A DNA stretch of 64,000 bases, from contig OZ220743.1 of the NCBI GenBank assembly GCA_965116965.1, positions 62,001 through 126,000 of the forward strand, given 5' to 3'. This stretch comes from Aldehydirespirator sp965116965 (GTDB lineage Bacteria; Actinomycetota; Acidimicrobiia; Acidimicrobiales; Aldehydirespiratoraceae). Positions 51,795 through 60,891 of the stretch are shown piece after piece. Every line of letters starts with the position of its first letter. Position 1 is the first letter of the stretch. Both the position numbers and the translations under genes were made by a program. The notes below the pieces were generated by a model. That model saw only the letters and a program-made list of their open reading frames with translations, did no database searches and was not told the DNA's origin.

Positions 51795-52374
51795 GAGCGG
51801 CACCGTAGCTGTACCTGCGGAAGGGGCGCAAGCTGCTTGGGGTGGACCGTTCGCCATGAACGTGGTGGATGGGGCCGAGCATCACCTACATGTCGGCGGG
51901 GAGGGGTTCCTTTCCGGCGTGGTGTGGGGAGAGCATCAGGGCCTCCACAAGGGAGTCTCCGTTGCGCCACTAGGCACACAATTCAGACGCTCGCCAGCTC
52001 GGGCAGATTCGCTTTCGCGCCGCTCTGACCTCGGAAGACGTGCTCGGGAGATCATGCTGAAGTTGCAGTGCTGATCCTGGCAGGGCCAAAATCCGTTTCG
52101 CTATAGAGAAAATCCGTTGCAGGCCCTCATCGGTGACCCTTCAAGATCGTTGAAATCCCAACGATCTTGGGACTTACACACCAACCCCACGAGGGCGGAG
52201 GGTGCGCGAATCACGGCGCGAAATGCGCTGTGAGGCCGCGATGTTGGGATCTGGAGGTTAGCGGGGCGCTGTTTGGGGTGTCGCTGGGCCGGTTGGGCGC
52301 TGTTGGACGTGTCGGCGCGCGGCGGTGTGGCGCGGGGGCGCGCTGGTTCCGTCTCGGTGTCGGTTTCGAGCCGG
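51795..52374. other. Gene-poor junction region
   Basis: About 580 bases with no recognisable gene. AAAATCCGTT occurs twice at 21-base spacing (near 52088 and 52109), followed by a strong hairpin at 52143-52168. Frames present here have no motif. Confidence 0.4.
52143..52168. terminator. 10-bp perfect hairpin
   Basis: AAGATCGTTG at 52143-52152 and its exact complement at 52159-52168 around a 6-base loop. It stands near the start of the ISL3 remnant region; no T-run follows, so it may also be an IS end rather than a terminator. Confidence 0.4.
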
Positions 52375-52597
52375 TTAGGCCGCTTGTTGGAGGGGTATGT
52401 CCCCCGCGGCGATGCGGTGCTTGCCGAACCAGCGGGTCATGTCCGCGCCGGTGTGTTCGTGGTGCGCCGCCAACGCAGTGACCAGAACATGGATTTGGTA
52501 CGCGATCTTGGTGAAGTCGACTCTGTTGTGCCCCAGGGCGCGGCAGCGGCGGTTCCACAGCCTGGATTTGTGGCGCTTCGCGTTTGAGGTCGGAGTG
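52375..52597 (-). pseudogene. Transposase C-terminal fragment
   Basis: In frame: SRLWNRRCRALGHNRVDFTK, IAYQIHVLVTALAAHHEHTGAD, then MTRWFGKHRIAAG to TAA. This is a coherent C-terminal piece of a transposase-type protein (family not pinned down) with no upstream part. Likely cut by the ISL3 insertion. Confidence 0.4.
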
Positions 52598-52678
52598 GGG
52601 GCGGTAGGGGTCCCCGGCTGAACGCGAGGGATCCCCCAGAATCGGCGCTTCGCGACAGCCGAGATCTGGAGGATCCCT

Positions 52679-53968
52679 GTGGAGTGCGACCCTACGCGTG
52701 TGTGCGAGCTGATGTTGGGACTGGGCGACGTGGAGGTGCTCGGCGTCGAGGGCGAGGCCGGTGCGCCGCTGCGGGTGCGTGTGCGGCTGCGGGTGCCGAG
52801 GCCGGGCTGTGTGGGCTGCGGCGGGCGGCCGTGGTCAAACGGCGACAGCCGGGTGGAGTTGGTGGACCTGCCGGCGTTCGGGCGGTCTGTGCGGCTGGTG
52901 CAGCAGGCGGCGGTGGCGTTGCGGTGACTGCGACTGCGAGGCGGGCACCGTCACCGAGCAGGACCCGCGGATCGCGCCCGAGCATGGGAGGCTGACGACG
53001 CGGGCGGGACGTTGGGCGACGCGCCAGGCCAAGCTGGGCCGCACCGTGGCGGAGGTCGCCGACGAGCTCGGGTGCAGCCGGCACCCGGTGAACGCCTCGG
53101 TGCGGCGCTGGGGCGAGGCGCTGCTCGAGGCCGACACTGAGCGCATCTCAGCCGTCGTCGCGCTGGGGCTCGACGAGCACCTGATGTGGCGGCGGGGACG
53201 GTCCCGGACCAAGGCCTGGGCCACCGGCATCGTCGACGCGGGCGGGCCAGCTGTTGGACATAGTCCCAGGCCGCACCGCCAAAGCACCCGCAGCGTGGCT
53301 GCTTGAGCGGCCCCGCAGCTGGTTGGCCGGCATCCGCTGGGCTGTTCTGGACCTCTCAGGCCCCTACCGCACGGCCTTCGACACCGCGGTGCCCGACGCG
53401 GCCCAGGTCGCGGACCCGTTCCACGTCGTGCGGTTGGGCAACACCGCCCTCGACGAGGTCCGCCGTCGTGTCCAGAACCAGACCCTCGGGCACCGCGGCC
53501 ACAAACACGACCCGCTGTATCGGGCCCGCAAACTGCTGGTGTCCGCGTCCGAGAAGACCACCGACTCCGGACGCGTCCGGCTGCGGGGCCTGCTCGACGC
53601 CGACGACCCCTACGGCGAAGTCAAAGACGCCCGGCACCGCTGAAGAAACCCTGCGCAGCATCTATGACATCAACGACGCCGAAGTGGGCGCCGCGACCGT
53701 GAACCAGCTCGCCAAGGACCTCCAGGACCCCGGCCTGCCGCCCGAGGTCAACCGGCTCGGCCGCACCCTGTGGACCTGGAAACACCAGATCGCCAACCGG
53801 CACACCGCCAAAGTCACCAACGCCGCTGCCGAAGCCGCCAACAACCTCGTCAAACGCGTCAAACGCGCCGCCTTCGGGTCCACTGACTTCGCCAACTACC
53901 GAATCCGAGCCCTCCTCTACGCCGGCAGACCCAACTGGACACTGCTCGACACCCTCACCCCGACCTGA
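52679..53968 (+). pseudogene. ISL3-family transposase with several frameshifts
   Basis: Pieces in successive frames make up one ISL3 protein: 52679-52927 (LGLGDVEVLGVEGE, the zinc pair CVGCG, ELVDLPAFGRSVRLV), then to ~53306 with GRTVAEVADELGCSRHPVNASVRRWG and GLDEHLMWRRG, then 53254-53643 with AVLDLSGPYRTAFDTAVPDA and ADPFHVVRLGNTALDEVRRR, then to 53968 with ITNAAAEAANNLVKRVKRAAFG-like and NYRIRALLYAG. At least three frame breaks make it non-functional. Its insertion probably broke the gene that follows. Confidence 0.82.
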
Positions 53969-53984
53969 AACGCGGAGAGCCCGA

Positions 53985-54380
53985 TATCTTGCATGTGATT
54001 GCGCACGCAGATCACAAGGAACTCGATGTCGGTATCGCGAAGAAGCGCGTCAAGCATCTGAACTCGAACGACAAGCAAAGTCGGGCAAGAGAGTAGCTCC
54101 GATTGTCATCTCTACCGCGTGTAGCTTCCAGAGCAGCGCGTGGCAGTCTGCATTTCGCACTGCGGGAGCTCGGCTGCTGATTGGTGCCAGAGGCAAGGTG
54201 TCGCTAACGAATGTTACAGCTTTTGACATGTCATTTTATGGCACCTTGCTGTCGTGTGTGTACAAGGGTCATTCGACCGAGTACCGTGTCCGCGAGTCCT
54301 TCAAGCTAGCCAGGAACCACTACAACGCCATTCATGCTCACGGGGGACGGCCCCCGGCATTCACTATGGTTCAGCTGTAG
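53985..54380 (+). pseudogene. CHAT/caspase-like protease remnant
   Basis: First frame: DILHVIAHADHKELDVGI, ending at TAG at 54095. One base over: KRVAPIVISTACSFQSSAWQ, SAFRTAGARLLIGARG, then AFDMSFYGTLLSCVYKG and SFKLARNHYNAIHAHGG to 54380. The His in H-IAHAD and the Cys in STAC are where CHAT-type (caspase-like) proteases carry their His-Cys dyad. The N-terminal part is missing at the ISL3 junction and there is a frameshift, so the gene is broken. Confidence 0.45.
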
Positions 54381-54426
54381 TCATTGGATTCCGGCCAACA
54401 CAAGCGGGCTCCTCCAACGATGGGAG

Positions 54427-55146
54427 TCAGGTCGTCTGCTTCCGGAACAGGCTCCGTCGACGGGGTCTCGGTTCGCGGCGCCGTCGGAGGGCGAGGAACA
54501 CTGACCCGCACGGCTCGTGGTCGAAGAACTCGAGCACGCCCTTCTGGGGGTGATCCTTGTCGACCGTCCAGATCGACTTCTGCTTCCACGCGTCGGCGGA
54601 ATCACTCGCCTGCTGGCGATGCTCGGGCAGGAACACCAGAGAGACCTCCGTCTGGAAGGTCTCCGCGCCATCGCCCGGCTCTGGTCGGTAGCCGCCGACC
54701 CAGGCTTGGCCGGTGCTGAACACGGGAGCCATGAAGATGACCCACTCGCGGAACAGGCGCTCCTCGTCAATTGGAATCCCGGCGGCCTCCTCATCCCGCT
54801 CTGGGGAGACGACCCAAGTGACCGGGAGGTCCGTGCCTGGGAGCGCGACGCAATGGTGGCCGTCGTCGGGCGTCGCGAAAGTGTCCGTCTCGTCCAGTGT
54901 CGGCGAGAACGTGAAGCCTTCGCTGCATTCGACGGCGGCCATCTCGTTGAGCAGCCTTGTGATCGGCACCGGTCCGGCAGGCGTGGGCGGCGGCGCGAGA
55001 AGGCCCAGTTCGGCCAGGGCTCTGACGGTTGCTTCTGCAATGTCGTTGGGGAACGCCGCTGCTTTGGCCTCATCGTCTTGGGCCTGCACGGCCAACTCTT
55101 GCGCGACCTCGACGGCGCGACGGCAGTCGCCAGGCACCTGACCCAC
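54427..55146 (-). CDS. Unknown soluble protein (239 residues)
   Basis: Balanced protein-like composition. N-terminal helix RRAVEVAQELAVQAQDDEAK, then TVRALAELGLLAPPPTPAG, a central VTWVVSPERDEEAAG and WVIFMAPVFSTGQAWVGGYRP, and a C-terminal SVFLALRRRREPRPRRR basic tail. No signal peptide or membrane span. A GTG start at 55146 is assumed. The 160 bases upstream to 55304 contain nothing clear. Family not recognised; overlapping minus-strand frame is a shadow. Confidence 0.5.
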   Translation of the reverse strand: MGQVPGDCRRAVEVAQELAVQAQDDEAKAAAFPNDIAEATVRALAELGLLAPPPTPAGPVPITRLLNEMAAVECSEGFTFSPTLDETDTFATPDDGHHCVALPGTDLPVTWVVSPERDEEAAGIPIDEERLFREWVIFMAPVFSTGQAWVGGYRPEPGDGAETFQTEVSLVFLPEHRQQASDSADAWKQKSIWTVDKDHPQKGVLEFFDHEPCGSVFLALRRRREPRPRRRSLFRKQTT

Positions 55147-55304
55147 CTGTCAGTCGCTCCGGGTATTGGGCGCGGGGGACTCGCGGCGGGGACGAGGATG
55201 CATGTTCTCGCCGGGGTCAGCCAGGAGAGCGATACACGGCGCAGCGCTTGGAGTCGCCCGCGTGCCGACGACCGAGTGCCGAGACTGACAACGTTGTAGG
55301 GGTA

Positions 55305-55808
55305 TCAGCCAGCGGCGGGCTTGACGCGAGCCGGCGCTGTCCGCGGTCGGGGCGCGGCGAGCGTCTCCTCGGCCTCGGTCTCGGAAACGCCGTTGGCCCC
55401 GACGGGATCCGGGCTGAATGTTCCCAGTGACGCTTCGGCAGGAGCGATGGGCTTGGGATTCAGATTGTCGAGCACTTCACGCAGGCGCTCCTTGCGATCC
55501 TCTGGGACAGTGGGGTCGGCAATCAGGTCCTCGATGGCCCGCGCCCTGTACGCCTCGCGCTGATCGGCGTTGCCCCCGCGAGCCCCCATGAAGTTCTCGC
55601 ACGCGCGCATGAGTTCGTCGTCCTGATGGCCGGCCGTCCCACCGTCCTCGGCCATCTCCGGACGCATGTACGCGGGCATCGTGGGGTCGAGGCGCAGCAC
55701 CCGCTGGGCGGCGAACCTCACACGGATGTGAGCGAGCCTCAACAACCGGAGCCGCGGATGAAGAATCATCGGCGGCGGCTCTCCGTAGACATTGCGCAGA
55801 AGTCTCAT
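55305..55808 (-). CDS. Unknown helical protein (167 residues)
   Basis: Starts at the ATG at 55808 (MRLLRNVYGEPPPMILHP), giving a basic helical N-terminus (RLRLLRLAHIRVRFAAQRVLRLD), an acidic middle (MAEDGGTAGHQDDELMRACENFMG) and a Pro/Ala-rich end. The segment DQREAYRARAIEDLIADPTVPEDRKERLREVLD is a well-formed amphipathic helix pair. No known family. It is on the same strand as the preceding unknown gene. Confidence 0.5.
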   Translation of the reverse strand: MRLLRNVYGEPPPMILHPRLRLLRLAHIRVRFAAQRVLRLDPTMPAYMRPEMAEDGGTAGHQDDELMRACENFMGARGGNADQREAYRARAIEDLIADPTVPEDRKERLREVLDNLNPKPIAPAEASLGTFSPDPVGANGVSETEAEETLAAPRPRTAPARVKPAAG

Positions 55809-56698
55809 GAGCGTCTTCTCCTGGTCGGGTTGGGGTCGGGCGTGCGTCCATGGCAAGAAACTTGCGGTGGGCGCGGCGGCAGGCGGCTCTCCTGACGGGG
55901 CTTCCCCAATGGGACGGTGCCTGCAATTCTGGGTCGGGTGGCAGCCTGATCCACCGCGGCCACAACGCGCGGCTGCTCGAGGCTCCGTGTCGAGGCTGCG
56001 AGGCGGTAACGGGTGCCAGTGCTCCCTAGTGGGCGGCACGATGGGGTGTTCGGAGAGGCTTGAAAGAGGTGAGCAGCGGTGTCGAATGGCATCACTGCCG
56101 CACGACGCGCTCCTGTGAAGGCTGCATCGGTTGGTCTCCTCTCGCTGGCGGGACGCTGGCGAACCGCCAACGCCCTGCGCTCCCGAATGCTACGGGAAGG
56201 TGCCAGGCTAAATCGTGGATACGTCGACCACAAGTCCGCGGCCGCCAAGCCGCCGGCACCTCCCGATCGCAAGGCCCCACATGGGCGTGCCCATTCCACA
56301 CTGATTTCATGGCCGCCAACCGGCAGTCGTGTCGGCGACCGTTCCGGTCGGCCATCCCGCCTGGGGATGACGGCCCGCCAATCGCGCCACGCGTTTGGGC
56401 CTGTGACCTGGGCTCTCGCACCACACAGGCCAAGAAAGCGTTCCAGGATTTCGCGAAATCCGTTCCAAGTCCCTCCTAACTCAAGCCGCTGACCTCGGCG
56501 TTTGAATTTCGCGCATGTCCCACGAGGGCAGCGATTGTGCGGGATTGTGTGCGGGATTGGCCGCTGACCCGCACGTGGGTGTGCTGAGGGTAGTCGAAGC
56601 CGCTGTCGGGGCCTGATCGGCTCTCCAAAGGCGCGTTTGGCGGCGCTCGACGCGTGTTGGGGCGCGCCGAACTGGCGGTGTCCGCTTGGTGGAGCGAG
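55809..56698. other. Gene-poor stretch
   Basis: About 890 bases. Frames on both strands are short, basic and show high-GC shadow composition. I see no motif, RNA gene or repeat that I can support. Confidence 0.45.
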
Positions 56699-57694
56699 CT
56701 ATGCGGCTATGGGGACTGGTTCGTCGCCTGCTGGTAGCCGCTGGATGCGGACGGGTCCGGCGCGTGGCTGCCGCGGGGTGAGCAGCGGGCCGCTGGCGGC
56801 TGCGGTGCGTTCGTCGTAGGCGGTCTTGGCTGCGGTGAGTTACAGGATGCAATAGGTCAAGATGTTGAGTCGGGAGTGGTCGTGTTGGCTGGTGCGTAGC
56901 CGGGCGGGCTTGAATGGCAGCAGGTCCTTGATGTGGGAGTTGGTTGATTCCACGTCGGGTCGCAGGCCGCGTATGCGGGCGTATCTGGGGTCGGATGGGG
57001 CGATGCTGCGAGAGGCGCGGGTGCGGCGCTTGTGGGGTTTGGCGTTGATTTCTGTGTGGGTGCTGTTGAACGGGATGATGGCCTGCGCGCCGATGAGAGG
57101 CGTCGGGACTAGGGCGTTGTCGGGCATCTCGAACAAGCCGTAGATGGTGTAGCCGTCTTTGCGGGCGACGCGTTTGCGTTGCTTGCAGTCCAGCGGCACA
57201 TAGCAGGCGTCGCCGTTGACGTCGGGGAAGACCACGACGGCGGAGCCGGCTATGGCGATCACGGTGTGGTAGCTGATGGCGCCGGTGGTGGTCTTGAAGT
57301 TGTAGGCGCCGAGATTGGCGGCGGCGTGGTTGCCTGCGGAGGTCTTGCTGGTCGGAACGACGGGGTGTTTGCCCCGGTTGAGGATCCGGTCGACGAGCTC
57401 TGAGTCCGCGGCTCCGTCATAGACGAGGCCGTGCACGAGTGCGTCGAGGGCCGGGAACTTGTCGAGGAGGTCGATGTAGCGGTCGCCGCACACGTCGCCG
57501 TTGAGGAACCGTTTGCGGGCCCGCATGTGCTGGTAGCGGCTCGGGGCGTTGGCCGACAGGCGCCGGTTCGGGTCGTCGGGGTACGCCTCCTCGACCGCGT
57601 CGACAAGGCGCTGCCAGTTCTTGGGGTCCCGATAGAGGTTGTTGTGAGCACCAAGGAAGGTCTTGTACACCCACGACGCCGCCTCGAACAACAT
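56699..57694 (-). pseudogene. Transposase-like protein, N-truncated and with an in-frame stop
   Basis: Reading on the minus strand from 57694: FEAASWVYKTFLGAHNNLYR, YPDDPNRRLSANAPSRYQHM, LLDKFPALDALVHGLVYDGA, NFKTTTGAISYHTVIAIAGS, and RGLRPDVESTNSHIKDLLPF, then ILTYCIL and TAA at 56840. The same frame carries on sensibly (LTAAKTAYDERTAAASGPLL) to TAG at 56699, so the TAA looks like a point mutation. The N-terminal part expected of a transposase is absent. Family not identified. Confidence 0.55.
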
Positions 57695-57721
57695 GATGTA
57701 CCGTGGGGTTCAGGCTCCGGC

Positions 57722-58318
57722 ATGGCCATCAGCAACGGCGAAGGCCCTGGCTACGTGTTCTGCATCCGGGTCGGCGACTGGCCACAACCAGTGTTCCGCT
57801 ACGTCACCCTCGCTGACCCCGACAACCCCCAGACAATCTCTGACACGCTCGCCTGTCTCGACCGCGCACACCCCGCCGCCGGCTTCGACACACCACGGAT
57901 GCTCAGCGAAGACACCCACCGAGGCCTCTTTGCCGCCTGGCCCCTGGCAGCCGCCGACGTGCTCGCGCGATGGAACCACCTAGCCGACAAAGCCAACCTC
58001 GAACCGCGGCTACCGGCCGCGCTGATGAGAGCAGCCGACATCGTGCGCGACCACGCCCCCGACCGTCTCACACAACAGGAGATCGACCGGGCCGTCGACA
58101 CGCTGTATGCCCCATACCCCGAACGCACCCTACGCAGCTTCCGGACAGCGATGAACTCCAGCGCTGAACCCGCCGAGCAGGCAGAACTCATCCTGGGGGT
58201 CATCCGCGACCTCGGCCTTGAGCCCTACACACCACCAGAGCCGCTGCCGGAGATCACCGAAGACGACATCCATCTCGTCTGTTGGCTCGCGCTATCCGCA
58301 CAGGGCGAAGAGCCATGA
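57722..58318 (+). CDS. Unknown 198-residue protein, possibly a helicase C-terminal fragment
   Basis: From the ATG at 57722: AISNGEGPGYVFCIRVGDWP, QPVFRYVTLADPDNPQTIS, then FAAWPLAAADVLARWNHLAD and RLTQQEIDRAVDTLYAPYP. The sequence is convincing protein, and the segment GYVFCIRVGDWPQPVFRYV reminds me of the C-terminal part of some actinobacterial superfamily 2 helicases, but I cannot confirm it. It starts right beside the divergent transposase remnant, so it may be a truncated gene using a secondary start. Confidence 0.45.
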   Translation: MAISNGEGPGYVFCIRVGDWPQPVFRYVTLADPDNPQTISDTLACLDRAHPAAGFDTPRMLSEDTHRGLFAAWPLAAADVLARWNHLADKANLEPRLPAALMRAADIVRDHAPDRLTQQEIDRAVDTLYAPYPERTLRSFRTAMNSSAEPAEQAELILGVIRDLGLEPYTPPEPLPEITEDDIHLVCWLALSAQGEEP

Positions 58319-58508
58319 GGCCAGGGCGTGAGAGCGAGCCAGGCACCGAGAGGATCCCGGCCGGATTCGATCCCCGGCGGTGATTGGCTCCAACGCCCCC
58401 GGGGTGTCAGCACCAGACTGGCTTGGCGAGCGGCCCTGTTGATCATCCGCCCGTCGACGGCTCAGAAGGCCTCAGCGACAAGGAAGGTCAGATACAGGGC
58501 CATGAACA

Positions 58509-58727
58509 TCAAGGGCACCTTCCGTTCGACCCACCCCAAGTCCCTGTACTTGCCCCACCACGGATGCGGCGCCTTGCCTCAGCCTTCCATCCGGGCGTTG
58601 CCTCCTTTATCGACCAGTCCGCTATCTCAAACGGCGAGTCAGGCATCCTCGCTTGGCCGACGAGGGCGTCCTTCAGTTCGCTGTCGTGGTCGTAGTCGAA
58701 ACTGATGAAGACGCGTTGCCTGCCCAC
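58509..58727 (-). pseudogene. TIR-like (MTH538 type) domain, truncated
   Basis: GRQRVFISFDYDHDSELKDA then LVGQARMPDSPFEIADWSIK and WKAEARRRIRG is the start of an MTH538 TIR-like domain, as used in NAD-handling defence effectors. After RIRG the frame runs out at a stop within ~15 residues. In another frame the same DNA gives KYRDLGWVERKVPLMFMALY, then LTFLVAEAF, a plausible membrane-ending tail of a different gene. So two gene ends are fused here by a deletion. Confidence 0.5.
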
Positions 58728-58983
58728 TTCCTCACCCTACAGAGACCACCTGACACCGGCGACTAGCCCAACAGGCGACAACAACCGCCTCCTACGACGG
58801 CCGCTACCCTCCCGGGACTTCGACGGATCAGACATCTGACGCTCCTCTCACAACGCCACGATCCCACCCCCAATGCTGCGTGATCAAACACCCCAAAACG
58901 GACACAATCCCAGACTCATTGCACTAGGTGTTTCTGGACATAGAGGTTGGTAGCTCCTTGATGGGGTGAGCCTCCTGCATGGC

Positions 58984-59107
58984 GTGAGCGGGGCCGCGAG
59001 TTCCGGCTATACATCCAGCAATGGGAACAGCCCGCAACGGCGAGATCGAGATCGCCTACGAGACCTTCGGCTCGGGCGACGACCCTGCGCTGGTGCTGCT
59101 CCACGGC
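58984..59107 (+). repeat. Left copy of a 124-bp direct repeat (upstream region + hydrolase N-terminus)
   Basis: Matches 60447-60570 over the full 124 bases with only about ten mismatches. Contains the sequence before and the first ~29 codons of an alpha/beta hydrolase gene. Confidence 0.8.
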
Positions 59108-59476
59108 CTCGGCTCGAGCATGCTCGTGTGGCCCGAGGAGATGTGCGCCGGGTTCGTCGACCGCGGCTTCTTCGTGCTGCGGATGGACTACCGCGGCTCA
59201 GAACTGTCGACAGTGCTTGCCGACGGCGCCCGCTACACCCTCGACGACTGTCGTTCGGGTCGATCTGGCCTCCGCAGTGCGGGGCGGCGACCCCGATCAC
59301 CCGCCAACGACGCGTTCGGCCCGCCCGGCGCCGCCTGCGCTGCCGGGCCCGACCTCATCACCGTGTCGAGTTCGGAGCTCCCCATGCGGGACCGCTACCT
59401 GCACTCGAGCGACCAGCCCCTGCCCGAGGTGCAGCCGCGGTCCGCCGCAGCGGCCGCGGTGCGCGCCGCTACCTGA
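59021..59476 (+). pseudogene. Alpha/beta hydrolase, N-terminal part only (copy 1)
   Basis: First ~75 residues match alpha/beta hydrolases: GEIEIAYETFGSGDDPALVL, LLHGLGSSMLVW (oxyanion loop HG), DRGFFVLRMDYRGSELS and GARYTLDD. After about 59248 the frame no longer resembles the family and ends at 59476, before the nucleophile serine. A broken gene; the following sequence may be from a different gene. Confidence 0.6.
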
Positions 59477-59616
59477 ACCCGGGCGGCCAGACCCTGCTCG
59501 TCGCCCTCACCAGCGTGAGGCGACTGTCCGACGAGACGTCGAGCCTCCGGTACCCAAGAGCGGACCGCTGGGCCGCTTGACCGGTGCGCTGTGTCGTGAT
59601 GGTTTGACCTTTGAGG

Positions 59617-59622
59617 TATGAT
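59617..59622 (+). promoter_or_regulatory. Candidate -10 element of the HicA-like pair
   Basis: TATGAT 84 bases before the ATG at 59706, in the gap following the hydrolase remnant. No convincing -35 found. Confidence 0.3.
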
Positions 59623-59705
59623 CTCGTTCCAACAGGTCAATTTCCTGTCTCGAGCCTCGTCGATGTGGCCGGCTCCTCACGCAGCGCTGCGGAAGGAGCG
59701 GGCCC

Positions 59706-59987
59706 ATGGCGAGGGGCGTCCATCCCAAGAAGGAGGTCCGCAAGGCACTTGAGGAGTTGCGGGCGGCGGGCTGGACCATCGAGGTCGCCGTCGGCGGTCA
59801 TTCCCACCGGTGGGGGACTGCGACATGCCCGCGCCAGCATCCCGACGCCTCGGGTGAGGCGACCCGCTGTGTGCATTTCATACGCAGCACTCCGCGAGAC
59901 GAGAGCAACCATGCAAAGCAGCTTCGGCACGCGCTCAGCGCGTGCCGAAGGAAGGGCCGGCACGATCCGAGCAACAGGAGCGGATAG
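59706..59987 (+). CDS. HicA-like small protein, candidate toxin
   Basis: 93 residues; ATG at 59706 with AAGGAG 9 bases before. Layout of small HicA-like RNA-binding toxins: a helix HPKKEVRKALEELRAAGWTI, a GGHSHRWG loop with His, and a closing STPRDESNHAKQLRHALSAC where HicA relatives have their last helix. Two cysteines (TCPRQH, TRCVHF) are unusual for HicA. The next gene begins immediately after the stop (TAGATG), so they form a two-gene unit. The toxin role is inferred from size and pairing. Confidence 0.55.
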   Translation: MARGVHPKKEVRKALEELRAAGWTIEVAVGGHSHRWGTATCPRQHPDASGEATRCVHFIRSTPRDESNHAKQLRHALSACRRKGRHDPSNRSG

Positions 59988-60389
59988 ATGACCAGAACTA
60001 GGCGTATCGAATACGACTTCACGCTTGAGACCAGTGGGCGGGACGTCCTCGACGAGGAGGTCTTCGATGCTCTCACTGAGGCCGGGTGCGACGACGCCCT
60101 GATCGGACGCGTCGGCGGAGTCGACCGCCTCAACTTTATTCGCGAGGCCGGGTCCTACTGCGAGGCGGTGCGCAGCGCCATGGAGGACGTTCAATCGGTG
60201 CCGGGCGTTCGCGTGACCCGTGTGATCAACGAGAACGCCGCTGTCGGCGTTGCCTTCGCGGAGGCGGTCAATACGGTTCTCGGCTCCCCGCAGCAATGCC
60301 CCAACGTGCCAGGTGGCGAGGAGCAAGCCGAGTTGAGGCGCATCCGGGAGATGGCCGTGGACGCTCCATCCCGAAGCGGCCTCGGCTGA
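59988..60389 (+). CDS. Partner of the HicA-like gene, candidate antitoxin
   Basis: 133 residues, ATG directly after the previous stop. N-terminus RIEYDFTLETSGRDVLDEEV suggests a strand-helix start, then DRLNFIREAGSYCEAVRSAM and DVQSVPGVRVTRVINENAAV; the end is polar. It is not a clear HicB (no typical RNase H-like core or ribbon-helix-helix). I do not recognise the family. Gene order is toxin-like first, partner second. Confidence 0.55.
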   Translation: MTRTRRIEYDFTLETSGRDVLDEEVFDALTEAGCDDALIGRVGGVDRLNFIREAGSYCEAVRSAMEDVQSVPGVRVTRVINENAAVGVAFAEAVNTVLGSPQQCPNVPGGEEQAELRRIREMAVDAPSRSGLG

Positions 60390-60446
60390 GCGGCGACCGG
60401 TCTCGACGACATCGGCGAAGTGGCGCGCTTGCTTCGCGATCGCGCC

Positions 60447-60570
60447 GTGAGCGGGGCCGCGAGTTCCGGCTATACATCCGGCCATGGGAACAGCCCGCCA
60501 CGGCGAGATCGAGATCGCCTACGAGAGCTTCGGCGCTGAGGGCGATCCTGCGCTGATCCTGCTCCACGGC
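60447..60570 (+). repeat. Right copy of the 124-bp direct repeat
   Basis: See the left copy at 58984-59107. The same start codon and codons recur, about 1.46 kb downstream, so the two-gene HicA-like unit sits between the copies. Confidence 0.8.
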
Positions 60571-60580
60571 TGGGTCGGCA
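60484..60580 (+). pseudogene. Alpha/beta hydrolase, N-terminal stump (copy 2)
   Basis: ATG and GTARHGEIEIAYESFGAEGD, then ALILLHGW, after which similarity stops at about 60575 and unrelated sequence follows. A second truncated paralogue of the hydrolase at 59021; the frame stays open by chance into the AbiEi gene. Confidence 0.6.
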
Positions 60581-60891
60581 GGCGGGGATCGCGGCTGAAC
60601 AGGCCGGTCTGGTCGAAGGTCTCGGTCAGTCGGGCGTTGGTGCGGAAGACCTCCCTACGGGTCGGGTGCACGTCCAGGAACGGGAAGTTGACGTTGGCAT
60701 CCTCCGGTGCGGGCACGACGTGGCTTGCCGCCGTCGCGGTCTTGGAGCGCTGTAGTCGGTCCGGCCAGCTCGCAAGGGAGCCGGCCACGAGACGTCCTTC
60801 ATGTGCGGCGGCATCACGGACCGCCCTGGCGGGGGGACTGCTCGCCAATGCCCCCCTCTGGTACGGTTCATGTATCAAACAACCGGGTAAG

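Noticed and set aside
51697..52074. 125-residue ORF next to the nested repeats
   Set aside because: No ribosome-binding site, no motif, and it lies across the inverted-repeat structure.
60575..60790. Minus-strand frame with EDANVNFPFLDVHPTRREVF
   Set aside because: It looks like a genuine protein scrap, but I could not tie it to a family, and it ends at the hydrolase repeat junction. Left as unassigned debris.
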